In this document: in pieces, positions 32,264-40,513 of the stretch | How positions within the stretch are numbered: the first letter of the stretch is position 1 | How the letters are laid out: each line of letters begins with the position of its first letter | Assembly (NCBI GenBank): GCA_963650165.1 | Contig: CAVJKX010000009.1 | Coordinates: 9,822-73,821, forward strand | DNA length: 64,000 nucleotides | Direction of reading: 5' to 3' | Origin: F23-B02 sp963650165 | Lineage (GTDB): Bacteria; Bacillota; Clostridia; Oscillospirales; Oscillospiraceae | Notes under the pieces: model-generated | Database searches by the model: none | The model's input: only the letters and a program-made list of their open reading frames with translations | Told to the model about the DNA's origin: nothing | Position numbers and translations under genes: made by a program

Positions 32264-33613
32264 TCAGACGATGCCCTGAGCCATCATTGCGTCGGCGACC
32301 TTCAGGAAGCCGGCAACGTTTGCACCGAGCATGAGGTTGCCCGGCTCGCCGCACTCGACGGATGCGTCGTAGCAGGCCTTGAAGATGTTCTTCATGATGC
32401 CGTGCAGCTTCTCGTCAACTTCCTCGAAGCTCCAGCTCATGCGGATGGAGTTCTGGCTCATCTCGAGACCGGAGGTAGCAACACCGCCGGCGTTGGAAGC
32501 CTTGCCGGGGCTGTACAGCAGGCCGTTGCCGAGAACCTTCTCGATCGCTTCCGGAGTCAGAGGCATGTTTGCGCCCTCGAATACTGCCATGCAGCCGTTG
32601 TCGATCAGGTGCTGAACGTCGTCTGCGTCCATCTCGTTCTGGGATGCGCAGGGCATTGCAATGTCGCACTTGAGCGTCCAGATGCCCTTGCGGCCCTCAT
32701 GATACTCGGAGCCGGGGACCTCGTCTGCGTAGACGCTGATGCGTGCGCGGCGCTTCTGCTTGATGTCCATGACCTTCTTGAGATCAACGCCGTCGGGATC
32801 GTAGATGTAGCCGTTGGAGTCGCACATTGCGATAACGGTGCCGCCGAGCTGCATGCACTTCTCTGCTGCGTACTGAGCAACGTTGCCTGCGCCGGAAACG
32901 ATGACCTTCTTGCCCTCGAAGGAGGTGTTTGCAAGATGGCTGAGTGCTTCCGCTGCGTAGTAGCACAGGCCGTAGCCGGTAGCCTGGGTACGGGCCAGGG
33001 AGCCGCCGAAGGTCAGACCCTTGCCGGTGATGACGCCGCCCTCGAAGCGGTCGACGATCTTCTTGTACTGGCCGAACATGTAGCCGACCTCGCGTGCGCC
33101 GACGCCGATGTCGCCAGCGGGAGTGTCGGTGAACTGGCCGATATGACGGTACAGCTCGGTCATGAAGCTCTGGCAGAAACGCATGACCTCTGCATCGGAC
33201 TTGCCCTTCGGGTCAAAGTCGGAGCCGCCCTTGCCGCCGCCCATGGGGAGGGTGGTCAGGGAGTTCTTGAGGATCTGCTCGAAGCCGAGGAACTTGATAA
33301 CGGAGAGGTTAACCGAGGGATGGAAGCGCAGGCCGCCCTTGTAAGGTCCGATGGCGGAGTTGAACTGCACGCGGTAGCCGCGGTTTACCTGGACCTTGCC
33401 GTTGTCATCGACCCAGGGAACGCGGAAGGTGACGACGCGCTCGGGCTCTACGAAGCGCTCGATGATCGCGTTCTTCTCCCACTCGGGGTGCTTGTCGACG
33501 ACGAGCTGCAGGCTCTCAAATACCTCGCGGACTGCCTGGAGGAACTCGGGCTGGTCGGGATCGCGCTTTTCGACGGAGTCATAGACTCTCTTCAGATATT
33601 CGTTTGTAATCAT
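32264..33613 (-). CDS. gdhA: Glutamate dehydrogenase (hexameric, probably NADP-specific)
   Basis: 449 residues. Reductively aminates 2-oxoglutarate to glutamate. Signatures: KGGLRFHPSVNLSVIKFL, MGGGKGGSDFDPKGK with the catalytic Lys/Asp set, PAGDIGVGAREVGYMFGQYK, and the Rossmann block VIVSGAGNVAQYAAEKC. It belongs to the small hexameric bacterial type. The ATG at 33613 has an AGGAGAG RBS; an upstream in-frame start (33682) does not. Own promoter and terminator, so monocistronic. Confidence 0.97.
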   Translation of the reverse strand: MITNEYLKRVYDSVEKRDPDQPEFLQAVREVFESLQLVVDKHPEWEKNAIIERFVEPERVVTFRVPWVDDNGKVQVNRGYRVQFNSAIGPYKGGLRFHPSVNLSVIKFLGFEQILKNSLTTLPMGGGKGGSDFDPKGKSDAEVMRFCQSFMTELYRHIGQFTDTPAGDIGVGAREVGYMFGQYKKIVDRFEGGVITGKGLTFGGSLARTQATGYGLCYYAAEALSHLANTSFEGKKVIVSGAGNVAQYAAEKCMQLGGTVIAMCDSNGYIYDPDGVDLKKVMDIKQKRRARISVYADEVPGSEYHEGRKGIWTLKCDIAMPCASQNEMDADDVQHLIDNGCMAVFEGANMPLTPEAIEKVLGNGLLYSPGKASNAGGVATSGLEMSQNSIRMSWSFEEVDEKLHGIMKNIFKACYDASVECGEPGNLMLGANVAGFLKVADAMMAQGIV

Positions 33614-33682
33614 GTTTTTTTCTCTCCTAATGAAAAAATTGATGACTGAATTATTTAAGGGGAACACATTTCCCACTCTCAA

Positions 33683-33711
33683 ATTTTATTCCTTACAGGC
33701 TAAATATACAA
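33683..33711 (-). promoter_or_regulatory. Sigma-A promoter of gdhA
   Basis: Minus strand TTGTAT (33706-33711), 17 bases, TAAAAT (33683-33688). This predicts a 5' leader of about 60 bases. The rest of 33712-33885 is A+T rich and shows no gene. Confidence 0.65.
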
Positions 33712-33885
33712 TTGTGAGATGTTATAAAAATGAGCCGTAAAAAACCGTCATATTGCACCAAAAAAGATGCGGTTCTATACTCCAAAGTGTGGTATGACGG
33801 GATAATTGCACATAAACAGCAACAATATTGACACTATCTTAACACACGGCCGCCGCGCTTTTTTGAGAAAAAGCATATAGGGGGC

Positions 33886-33914
33886 TTGACAAACTATGCA
33901 AAAGCGTGTATTAT
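33886..33914 (+). promoter_or_regulatory. Sigma-A promoter of the small Cys-rich gene
   Basis: TTGACA, 17 bases, TATTAT (33909-33914), about 50 bases before the start at 33965. Confidence 0.75.
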
Positions 33915-33964
33915 CCAAAACAGACAACGCAAATGCGTAAAATATCTTTTCGGGAGAAATGCGA

Positions 33965-34156
33965 ATGAACGGAAGATGCACCGGTGGCTGCTTCTGCGGC
34001 GAGTGCCGGCTGCCGTTTGAGGACGGCGAGGAAATGTTCTCATGGGAAAACGAGCTTGTCTGCGCCGACTGCTTTGACGCGCTGTTTTCCGAGCTTGACC
34101 GTTATGACCGCGCAAGGCTCATCGGCAGCGGGGTAAAAAAATACCGGCGTCCGTGA
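33965..34156 (+). CDS. Small cysteine-rich (zinc-ribbon-like) protein
   Basis: 63 residues with seven Cys: CTGGCFCGECRLPF at the start and VCADCFDALF in the second half, followed by a basic tail. Two pairs spaced CxxC and CxxC suggest a single treble-clef or LIM-like zinc site. ATG 33965 is preferred over 33959 because the GGGAG RBS is only 2-4 bases from the latter. It has its own promoter. No family recognised; DNA- or protein-binding adaptor roles are common for such proteins but unproven here. Confidence 0.65.
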   Translation: MNGRCTGGCFCGECRLPFEDGEEMFSWENELVCADCFDALFSELDRYDRARLIGSGVKKYRRP

Positions 34157-34196
34157 AGAACGCCGGGAGGTCATGAATTTTCGGAAGGCCTGCGCG

Positions 34197-34616
34197 TCAG
34201 CCGAGGCCGAGGATGGACAGCGTGCGCGTGTCGGCTCTGCCGCCGTAGAATTTGTCCAGAACGGCGGTGAACACGGGATCGTCCGATACCTGCGCAAACA
34301 GCGTCATGCAGGAGCGCAGCTTGAGATCGTCCGGATAGCCCATGACGGCTGTCGCGTCGGAGCAGCTCAGCGTCAGAAGCGCGCGGGATATCTCGATAAG
34401 GCGGGCCCCGAGCACGGGATGCGCGATATAGCGGCGGGCCTCATCCAGATCACTTATCGCGTAAAGCTGCGCGGTGTAGCTCATGCCGAGTCCGGCTATC
34501 TGCGGGAAGATGTACCACATCCAGTGGCTGCGCTTGCGCCCCGCGCGTATCTCGCGCAGCGCCGTATCGTAGGAATGCTCCTGCGCAACGAGAAATCTTT
34601 CAAGAGAATCGTTCAT
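34197..34616 (-). CDS. DUF1810 family protein
   Basis: 139 residues, soluble and helical. The block RKRSHWMWYIFPQIAGLG and the later HPVLGARLIEISRALL and KLRSCMTLF are diagnostic for DUF1810, a family with a calpastatin-like label whose function is not established. The start at 34616 is set by GAGGTG 6-8 bases upstream. It faces the small Cys-rich gene and is transcribed on its own. Confidence 0.9.
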   Translation of the reverse strand: MNDSLERFLVAQEHSYDTALREIRAGRKRSHWMWYIFPQIAGLGMSYTAQLYAISDLDEARRYIAHPVLGARLIEISRALLTLSCSDATAVMGYPDDLKLRSCMTLFAQVSDDPVFTAVLDKFYGGRADTRTLSILGLG

Positions 34617-34736
34617 GTCGTGCACCTCGATGAAACTTTTTAAACAAGTTTAACACTTATCGCGGAGATAAGCAATATAAGCTGTGTTAAAGTTTGGATT
34701 TTTACGTTGCTTGCAGATGCCGCCACGGCAATAAGT

Positions 34737-34770
34737 AAAAAGCCTCCGCACTGATGTGCGAAGGCTTTTT
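34737..34770 (-). terminator. Terminator of the tRNA pair
   Basis: GCCTtCGCAC / GTGCGgAGGC with an ATCA loop and T runs on both sides; it lies immediately after the tRNA-Tyr CCA end. Confidence 0.88.
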
Positions 34771-34854
34771 GGTGGGGGATGGTGGATTCGAACCACCGAA
34801 GGCATTGCCAGCAGATTTACAGTCTGTCCCCTTTGGCCACTCGGGAAATCCCCC
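34770..34854 (-). tRNA. trnY: tRNA-Tyr (GTA)
   Basis: 85 bases on the minus strand including an encoded CCA. Acceptor stem GGGGGAT/ATCCCCC, long variable arm as in class II tRNAs, anticodon GTA in the loop ACTGTAAATC, T-loop GGTTCGAATCC. Confidence 0.96.
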
Positions 34855-34882
34855 ATATGCGATATGAAATTTGCTTTGACGG

Positions 34883-34958
34883 TGGAGCTGGTGGACGGAC
34901 TCGAACCCCCGACCTGCTGATTACAAATCAGCTGCTCTACCAACTGAGCTACACCAGC
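34883..34958 (-). tRNA. trnT: tRNA-Thr (TGT)
   Basis: 76 bases on the minus strand including CCA. Acceptor GCTGGTG/CACCAGC, anticodon TGT in ATTTGTAAT, T-loop GGTTCGAGTCC. It is 28 bases upstream of tRNA-Tyr and co-transcribed with it. Confidence 0.96.
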
Positions 34959-35040
34959 ACGATACCGGCTCAAATATAATAGCAAACCGTTTTGAGTTTG
35001 TCAATAAAAATTTTAATTATTTTATCGAGGGAGAAAACGA

Positions 35041-35283
35041 ATGAAACTGATCGAACTTTCGGCGGAATATGAGCGCAGCGCAGGGCTGTGCAGAGGGCGC
35101 ATAGCCGAGCTCAGGCAGCTGCTCACGGACGAGAGCATGTGCGAGATCGACAGGCTGCGTCTGCGCCGCAGGATAGCCGTGCTCACAGGCATGATGCGCG
35201 ATGCGCTTGCCGTTTCGCGCTACCTTAAAAATTATTACGGAGATGATATCAATGCAGGAAAGAAAACTCAATATGTTTGCTAA
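35041..35283 (+). CDS. Small helical protein upstream of the sigma-like gene
   Basis: 80 residues, almost entirely helical and coiled-coil-like (AEYERSAGLCRGRIAELRQL; RLRRRIAVLTGMMRDALAVS). GAGGGAG RBS before the ATG. It ends 13 bases before the next gene and appears to form a two-gene unit with it. Similar short helical proteins often precede phage-type sigma-like regulators in Clostridia. No function can be assigned from sequence. Confidence 0.7.
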   Translation: MKLIELSAEYERSAGLCRGRIAELRQLLTDESMCEIDRLRLRRRIAVLTGMMRDALAVSRYLKNYYGDDINAGKKTQYVC

Positions 35284-35296
35284 GCAGGAGGAATAC

Positions 35297-35569
35297 ATGG
35301 CGCTGCGCCAGTATATAAGGCTCGTATCCGGCGCCGAGGGCGGCTCGGCCGGGGTTCTGCGCCGCGCGATAAACTCGGAGCTCACAAAGCGCCAGAAGCA
35401 GCTTATCGGCATGTACTACCTCGAGCAGATGCCCATGCAGGATATAGCCGACGAGCTCGGTCTGCACATATCCAGCGTCAGCCGCACCATAAAGCGCGGC
35501 CGCGAGCGCCTGAAAAGCAGCCTCAGCTATGCCGGAAGGAATCTTATGGCAACGTTAGAAGATTGTTAA
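35297..35569 (+). CDS. Sigma-70 region 4-like transcription regulator (phage-type)
   Basis: 90 residues. The C-terminal half is a clear sigma region 4 helix-turn-helix: LTKRQKQLIGMYYLEQMPMQ, DIADELGLHISSVSRTIKRG and RERLKSS. There is no region 2, so it cannot act as a full sigma factor. It resembles the late-gene activators of phages and skin-like elements. The start at 35297 has AGGAGG five bases upstream; an alternative ATG at 35252 (GGAGATG RBS) would overlap the preceding gene by 32 bases. It could control the phage-like cassette 3 kb upstream, which has no regulator of its own. Confidence 0.75.
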   Translation: MALRQYIRLVSGAEGGSAGVLRRAINSELTKRQKQLIGMYYLEQMPMQDIADELGLHISSVSRTIKRGRERLKSSLSYAGRNLMATLEDC

Positions 35570-35570
35570 C

Positions 35571-35599
35571 TTTACAGTCGGAGCATAGCGTGATAAAAT
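35571..35599 (+). promoter_or_regulatory. Promoter of the GH25 lysozyme gene, predicting a leaderless transcript
   Basis: TTTACA (35571-35576), 17 bases, TAAAAT (35594-35599). The expected transcription start, about 7 bases on, coincides with the ATG at 35606. Confidence 0.55.
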
Positions 35600-35605
35600 G
35601 GCGGC

Positions 35606-36490
35606 ATGAAAAAGACAAAGAGAAAAAACAGAAATGCTGCCGGGATAAGCCCCGTGCTCGCAGTCGTGCTTGCCGCCGCGGTGCTGCTGGGCGTGTATGC
35701 GCTCGTGCAGTCGCGCCGCAGCGCGGCCGATAGTGAGGCCGACCCGCATTACGGCATGGTCGAGGTATTCAACGGCGAGGACTATGTGTGGATAGTCCCG
35801 CAGGACGGCGTGCCGCTCAACGATATAAGCAAGGACGACTTTGCCGTCGATCCGAGCGGCAATCTCACATACACCGGCGGAGAGTATAAGGCCAGCCGCG
35901 GCGTGGACGTGTCCTCGTATCAGGGCGATATCGACTGGCAGCAGGTATACGACAGCGGCGTGCGCTTTGCCATCATCCGCGCCGGAGGCATGTACTACGG
36001 CAGCGGCGAGCTGTACTCGGACGACTGCTTCATTAAAAATATCGACGGGGCAAGGGCGGCGGGACTGCGCGTCGGCGCGTATTTCTTCTCGCAGGCGATA
36101 ACGGCCGATGAGGCAAAGACCGAGGCGCGGTTCGTGCTGGAGCTTCTCGACGGGCGCGAGCTCGATCTGCCGCTGTTTTTCGACTGGGAGCGCATATCCG
36201 GCGACACCGCACGCACCGACGGGCTGGATAACGAAACGCTCACGGCCTGTGCCCTCGCGTTCTGCCGGACCGCGGAGGAGGCGGGCTATGAGGCCGGCGT
36301 GTACATATATAATGACACCGGCTACTACGGCTACGATCTTGCGCAGCTGGGCGATTACACCTTCTGGTGCGCCGGAGTGGGCAGCTATCCGTATTTCTAC
36401 TACGCCCACAAGATATGGCAGTACAGCTTCCGCGGCAGCGTCCCCGGCATCAACGCCGACTGCGACCTGAATATGATGTTCGAAAAATGA
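35606..36490 (+). CDS. GH25 family lysozyme (muramidase), membrane-anchored or secreted
   Basis: 294 residues. A basic N-terminus and hydrophobic segment (about residues 15-34) form a signal anchor. Residues 95-290 are the GH25 barrel: RGVDVSSYQGDIDWQQVYDS with the catalytic Asp, FAIIRAGG, VGAYFFSQA, and the second acidic cluster in LPLFFDWERI, ending in ADCDLNMMF. It cleaves the N-acetylmuramic acid bond of peptidoglycan. No cell-wall-binding repeats are attached. It lies directly after a sigma-like regulator, as phage endolysins often do, but the signal anchor also fits a host autolysin. Confidence 0.9.
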   Translation: MKKTKRKNRNAAGISPVLAVVLAAAVLLGVYALVQSRRSAADSEADPHYGMVEVFNGEDYVWIVPQDGVPLNDISKDDFAVDPSGNLTYTGGEYKASRGVDVSSYQGDIDWQQVYDSGVRFAIIRAGGMYYGSGELYSDDCFIKNIDGARAAGLRVGAYFFSQAITADEAKTEARFVLELLDGRELDLPLFFDWERISGDTARTDGLDNETLTACALAFCRTAEEAGYEAGVYIYNDTGYYGYDLAQLGDYTFWCAGVGSYPYFYYAHKIWQYSFRGSVPGINADCDLNMMFEK

Positions 36491-36493
36491 AAA

Positions 36494-36524
36494 AAACCGA
36501 CGGCCGCAGCGCAGCCGCCGGTTT
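36494..36524 (+). terminator. Terminator after the GH25 gene
   Basis: ACCG-a-CGGC / GCCG-c-CGGT stem followed by TTTCCCTTTT. Confidence 0.65.
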
Positions 36525-36582
36525 CCCTTTTACAGCTTGTGAAGCGTGATGAGTATCGGCAGGCGCACCGGCAAAAAAATTA

Positions 36583-36624
36583 CGGCCATACGGAGATATC
36601 TCGTCTCTGTATGGCCGGTTTTTA
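36583..36624. terminator. Bidirectional terminator between GH25 and tetR
   Basis: GGCCATAC-g-GAGA / TCTC-t-GTATGGCC stem; T run on the plus strand after it and A/T run before it for the minus strand. Confidence 0.8.
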
Positions 36625-36632
36625 TGCTCATG

Positions 36633-37238
36633 TCACAGCGCGGCGCGCTCCTCGGGGCTCATGCGGTATTTGGGCTTTACATGGTAGGCGACCTCGGCGT
36701 ACTGCCGCGCACGCTCGCGCAGCGAGAAGTTGCCGTTCTGGCTGCACCAGACGTAGAGCTCGTGGATGATGAGATCGGTCGCTATGCGCGAGAGAAGCTC
36801 GGGCGGCTCCTCGGTCTCGATGATCCCGCTTTTGGCGCAGTTTTTCGCAAGCGTCGCAAACAGATCGTCCAGCGCGTGCACAGCGTCGCGTATGCCCTCC
36901 GGCGACTCGAACTGCATGATAAAAAGCGTGCTCGTGAGCTTCGGGCCGAAGGCGAGCGCGATGCTTATGAAGCGGTCGAACAGCTGCCAGATGCGCTCAA
37001 AATCGTTTTCGGCGTCGGCAAAGCGGCGGAAGCTCTCCTCGTCGTTCTGCTGCGGCTTTGCGACGACATAGTCGAGTATGCTGCGCTTGCCCTTGAACAC
37101 GGTGTAGAAAACCGTGCGCGAGACGTGAGCGGCCTGACATATCTCGTTTACGCTGACGCTGCCGTAGCCCTCGTTCTTAAACAGATCTATTGCGCACTTT
37201 GCGATGTCGTCTCTGAGCCGTGCCGTCGAATCCTGCAC
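36633..37238 (-). CDS. TetR/AcrR family transcriptional regulator
   Basis: 201 residues. The N-terminal helix-turn-helix is intact (IDLFKNEGYGSVSVNEICQA, then VSRTVFYTVFKGKRSILD), and a helical ligand domain makes up the rest. The start is GTG 37238, with AGGAGG 9 bases before it; an in-frame ATG at 37307 lies upstream of that RBS. It is divergent from the large Fe-S flavoprotein gene, so it probably controls that gene and itself. A candidate operator AGATTT-GTC-AAATCT lies at 37352-37366. Confidence 0.9.
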   Translation of the reverse strand: MQDSTARLRDDIAKCAIDLFKNEGYGSVSVNEICQAAHVSRTVFYTVFKGKRSILDYVVAKPQQNDEESFRRFADAENDFERIWQLFDRFISIALAFGPKLTSTLFIMQFESPEGIRDAVHALDDLFATLAKNCAKSGIIETEEPPELLSRIATDLIIHELYVWCSQNGNFSLRERARQYAEVAYHVKPKYRMSPEERAAL

Positions 37239-37351
37239 CGGAACACCCCTCCTGAAAAACTGTACTGATTTCAAAAACATTTTAAGCATTTTGTTCGCAA
37301 ATGTCAACTTGAAACCGAAACTGTTCTCAAATATTTTACAGGTTTTTTGTG

Positions 37352-37366
37352 AGATTTGTCAAATCT
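37352..37366. promoter_or_regulatory. Inverted repeat in the tetR / flavoprotein divergent region, possible operator
   Basis: AGATTT-GTC-AAATCT, 13 bases upstream of the -35 box of the flavoprotein promoter. Suggested TetR target from position only. Confidence 0.4.
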
Positions 37367-37378
37367 GAGGTGCGATTA

Positions 37379-37407
37379 TTGACTATTTTCAACAACAAAA
37401 GTAAGAT
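37379..37407 (+). promoter_or_regulatory. Promoter of the Fe-S flavoprotein gene
   Basis: TTGACT, 17 bases, TAAGAT (37402-37407); ATG at 37472. Confidence 0.7.
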
Positions 37408-37471
37408 AAGTTCAAGCATCGCTATTTTATTCACAAACGCATCAAAAATCTTATCAGGAGGCCTGAAACTC

Positions 37472-40240
37472 ATGACAAAAGATCAGAAGATCGCCAAGCT
37501 GGGCAAGGAGATCACCGACCGTGCCACCGTCCTTCTCGGCAAGGACAAGATCACGCCGGAATCTCCCGAATACCTCGGCATCAATTCCGCACTCAAGTAC
37601 ACCGCATACAAGTATGACCAGAAGATGGCGGACGATATCCTCGATATCTGCCTGACCATGAAAAAGCGCGTTCCCCTGACGATCGAGCAGCTCGCAAAGA
37701 AGAACCCCCAGTTCGACAGAGCATACCTCGAGAAGGCCATGCAGGCCGTCAGCGAGAGCGGCCTCGTCGAGTTCCACTGGGAAAACCTCGACGGCAAGAA
37801 CCCCAACCATGAAAAGCGCTGGGTGCTGGACATGTTCGTCCCCGGCAGCGCCGAGATCATGATGATAAACCCCGAGCAGTCCGATATGTACCCCGAGACC
37901 GCAGACTTCTTCGAGCGCATGGCATATCTGCCTCTGGCAGGCATCACCGAGCTCGTACCTCCCGGCGGCGCCGGCATCGGCATGCACGTTGTTCCCGTTG
38001 AGAAGGCCATCCCCGCAGAGAGCAAGAGCCTGCCCATCGAGCATCTGAGCCACTGGCTGAAGAAGTACGAGGGCCATATCGGCGTTTCCGTGTGCTCCTG
38101 CCGTAAGCAGCAGCGCATCCGCGGCGAGGGCTCGGGCGACGTAGAGGCAGAATGGTGCATCGGCGTCGGCGACTTTGCCGACTACTGCCGCGAGACCAAC
38201 CACGGCCGCGACATCACCTATGAAGAGGCCATGGAGATCCTCCAGAAGGCCGAGGACAAGGGCTATGTACATCAGATAACCAACATCGACGGCGAGAACA
38301 AGATCTTCGGTATCTGCAACTGCGCAGTCGGCGTCTGCAACGCACTGCGTACTTCCCAGCTGTTCAACACCCCGAACCTTTCCGCATCGGCATACACCGC
38401 CGAGTCCGACCCCGAAAAGTGCGTGGCCTGCGGCAAGTGTGTCGAGACCTGCCCGGCAGGCGCGGTACGCCTCGGACAGAAGCTGTGCACCCAGTCCGGC
38501 CCGATCGAGTATCCTCATCACGAGCTGCCTGACGACACCCAGTGGGGCGAGGATCACTGGAACAAGAACTACAAGAACGAGAACGGCTCCATCCAGACCT
38601 GGCCGACCGGCACCGCACCCTGCAAGGTCGCATGCCCGGCTCACATCGCCGTTCAGGGCTATATAAAGATGGCAGCCGACGGCCGCTATGCCGACGCGCT
38701 CAAGCTCATCAAGAAGGATAACCCCTTCCCCGCGGTCTGCGGCAGCATCTGCCGTAAGTACTGCGAGGACGCATGCACCCGCGGCACCGTCGACGAGCCT
38801 CTGGCCATCGACGAGATCAAGAAGTTCATCGCCGAGCAGGACATGAAGGCCGAGCACCGCTATGTGCCGCCCATGGTATCCTGCACCCACGCAAAGTTTG
38901 ACCAGAAGATCGCCATCATCGGCGCCGGCCCTGCCGGTATGTCCTGCGCATACTTCCTCGCCATCGAGGGCTACAGCCCGGTCGTGTTCGAGAAGGAAGC
39001 GGTCCCCGGCGGCATGCTCGTGAACGGCATCCCCTCCTTCCGTATCGGCAAGGACATCGTAAAGAGCGAGATCGACGTTCTGCGCGAGATGGGCGTAGAG
39101 TTCCGCTGCGGCGTTGAGGTCGGCAAGGACGTCACCATCCAGCAGCTGCGCGACGAGGGCTTCAAGGCCTTCTATGTTGCGGTCGGCCTCCAGAAGGCCG
39201 CAAAGCTGAACATTCCGGGCGAGGAGCTCAAGGGTGTTCTGGGCGGTCTCGACTTCCTGCGCGCCGTCAACAGCGGCAAGACCAAGAAGCTCAGCGGCGA
39301 CGTGGTCGTCATCGGCGGCGGCAACGCAGCCATCGACGTTGCACGCGCTGCACGCCGTCTGACCAAGGGCAGCGTCAACATGTACTGCCTTGAGAAGGAC
39401 GAGGAGATGCCCACCGTTCCCGACGAGAAGAACGCCGGCATAGCCGACGGCGTCGTCATCAACAACTCCTGGGCACCCAAGGCAGTTATAGGCGAGGACG
39501 GCAAGGTCACCGCCATCGAGCTCATGCGCTGCACCTCCGTGCGCAATGCCGAGGGCAAGTTCGCACCCGTCTATGACGAGAGCGAGACCATCACCGTTCC
39601 CTGCTCCAACGTCCTGGTCGCGATCGGCCAGCGCTCCGAGTACGGCTCCGTCCTCGCGGGCACCATGGCAGAGACTCCCGACGGCAGCCTCATCGACCAC
39701 GACGGCGTCACCTTCCAGACCGAGGAGAAGGACATCTTCGTCGGCGGCGACTGCGCGACCGGTCCGAAGTACACCATCGACGCTATCGCATCCGGCCGTG
39801 AGGGCGCGGTTTCCATCCACCGCTTCGTAAACGTCGGCCAGACCCTGACTATCCACCGCAACCTGCGCGAGTTCAAGGAGCTTGACAAGAAGAACCTTGC
39901 TCTGCCCGCAGACAAGATCAAGAAGCCCGCACGCACCGAGGTCGCCATCGACTCCAAGAAGGTCCTCACCATGCAGGACGACCGCGTGACCTTCACCGAG
40001 GAGCAGATCAAGTCCGAGGCCTCCCGCTGCCTGAGCTGCGGCCGCAGCGTCGTAGACCCGAACAAGTGCATCGGCTGCGGTATCTGCACCACCAAGTGCG
40101 AGTTTGACGCGATCCATCTCAAGCGCAACCGTCCGCAGAACAGCAAGATGATCCCCGCCGAGGACAAGTTCAAGGCGATCGGACCCTACGCTGCAAAGCG
40201 CCAGGTAAAGATAATCAAGAAGCAGCTTTCCGGCAAATAA
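37472..40240 (+). CDS. Modular iron-sulfur FAD/NAD(P) oxidoreductase (GltD/NfnB-like)
   Basis: 922 residues in several blocks. An N-terminal domain of about 300 residues carries CSCRKQQR (near 205) and CNCAVGVCN (near 282), probably a cluster site of its own. A ferredoxin motif CVACGKCVETCP sits near 317. Then comes the GltD-type adapter (CKVACPAHIAVQGYI and CGSICRKYCEDAC, about 383-430), an FAD fold (IIGAGPAGMSCA, about 480), an NAD(P) fold (VIGGGNAAIDVA, about 610), and a C-terminal ferredoxin CIGCGICTTKC near 866. It likely moves electrons between NAD(P)H and a ferredoxin-like partner. The actual partner is unknown, and no large GltB subunit is present. CAGGAGG RBS sets the start. Confidence 0.85.
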   Translation: MTKDQKIAKLGKEITDRATVLLGKDKITPESPEYLGINSALKYTAYKYDQKMADDILDICLTMKKRVPLTIEQLAKKNPQFDRAYLEKAMQAVSESGLVEFHWENLDGKNPNHEKRWVLDMFVPGSAEIMMINPEQSDMYPETADFFERMAYLPLAGITELVPPGGAGIGMHVVPVEKAIPAESKSLPIEHLSHWLKKYEGHIGVSVCSCRKQQRIRGEGSGDVEAEWCIGVGDFADYCRETNHGRDITYEEAMEILQKAEDKGYVHQITNIDGENKIFGICNCAVGVCNALRTSQLFNTPNLSASAYTAESDPEKCVACGKCVETCPAGAVRLGQKLCTQSGPIEYPHHELPDDTQWGEDHWNKNYKNENGSIQTWPTGTAPCKVACPAHIAVQGYIKMAADGRYADALKLIKKDNPFPAVCGSICRKYCEDACTRGTVDEPLAIDEIKKFIAEQDMKAEHRYVPPMVSCTHAKFDQKIAIIGAGPAGMSCAYFLAIEGYSPVVFEKEAVPGGMLVNGIPSFRIGKDIVKSEIDVLREMGVEFRCGVEVGKDVTIQQLRDEGFKAFYVAVGLQKAAKLNIPGEELKGVLGGLDFLRAVNSGKTKKLSGDVVVIGGGNAAIDVARAARRLTKGSVNMYCLEKDEEMPTVPDEKNAGIADGVVINNSWAPKAVIGEDGKVTAIELMRCTSVRNAEGKFAPVYDESETITVPCSNVLVAIGQRSEYGSVLAGTMAETPDGSLIDHDGVTFQTEEKDIFVGGDCATGPKYTIDAIASGREGAVSIHRFVNVGQTLTIHRNLREFKELDKKNLALPADKIKKPARTEVAIDSKKVLTMQDDRVTFTEEQIKSEASRCLSCGRSVVDPNKCIGCGICTTKCEFDAIHLKRNRPQNSKMIPAEDKFKAIGPYAAKRQVKIIKKQLSGK

Positions 40241-40259
40241 TCAGTCCCGGAGCAAAGTC

Positions 40260-40288
40260 AAAGGTGCAGGGCTCATCCCCGCACCTTT
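40260..40288 (+). terminator. Hairpin after the flavoprotein gene
   Basis: AAAGGTGC-a-GGG / CCC-c-GCACCTTT around CTCAT. A near-identical copy lies at 40472-40498. No T run beyond TTT, so it is a weak terminator or a repeat element. Confidence 0.55.
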
Positions 40289-40385
40289 GGCCGCAAAGAA
40301 ACCCATTGCTGCGCAGAGCAGAGATATCCGCGCAGCGGGGGAGCGCGAGGGGGCAAGGCCCGCCTCGCGTTGGATTATAGCCATC

Positions 40386-40456
40386 AAAAACGTCCGGTAC
40401 GGACTTTTTGACGAGCGCAGCGAGATTTTTTGTGAAGCGCGAGCTTCACAAAAAAT
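40386..40456. repeat. Cluster of hairpins in the flavoprotein-hypA gap
   Basis: AAAAACGTCCG-GTA-CGGACTTTTT at 40388-40410 is followed by a perfect 14-bp stem, ATTTTTTGTGAAGC / GCTTCACAAAAAAT with a GCGA loop, at 40425-40456. Both have A/T runs on each side and could end transcription in either direction. No gene fits in 40241-40513. Confidence 0.65.
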
Positions 40457-40471
40457 GTGGCTTTTTTTGAA

Positions 40472-40498
40472 GTGCGGGGCTCATCCCCGCACCTTTTT
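40472..40498 (+). terminator. Hairpin with T run immediately upstream of hypA
   Basis: GTGCGGGG / CCCCGCAC around CTCAT, followed by CTTTTT. It shares 23 of 24 bases with 40265-40288 and lies only 16 bases before the hypA ATG. Confidence 0.65.
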
Positions 40499-40513
40499 CG
40501 GAAAGGACATAAT

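Noticed and set aside
34770..34958. tRNA genes as attachment site of the phage-like cassette.
   Set aside because: No duplicated tRNA 3' end was seen near 23.7 or 32.2 kb, and gdhA plus other genes lie between.
37454..40117. 887-codon minus-strand frame opposite the Fe-S flavoprotein.
   Set aside because: Shadow caused by GC-rich codon bias; the plus-strand protein has all motifs, and the reverse frame has no recognisable domain.
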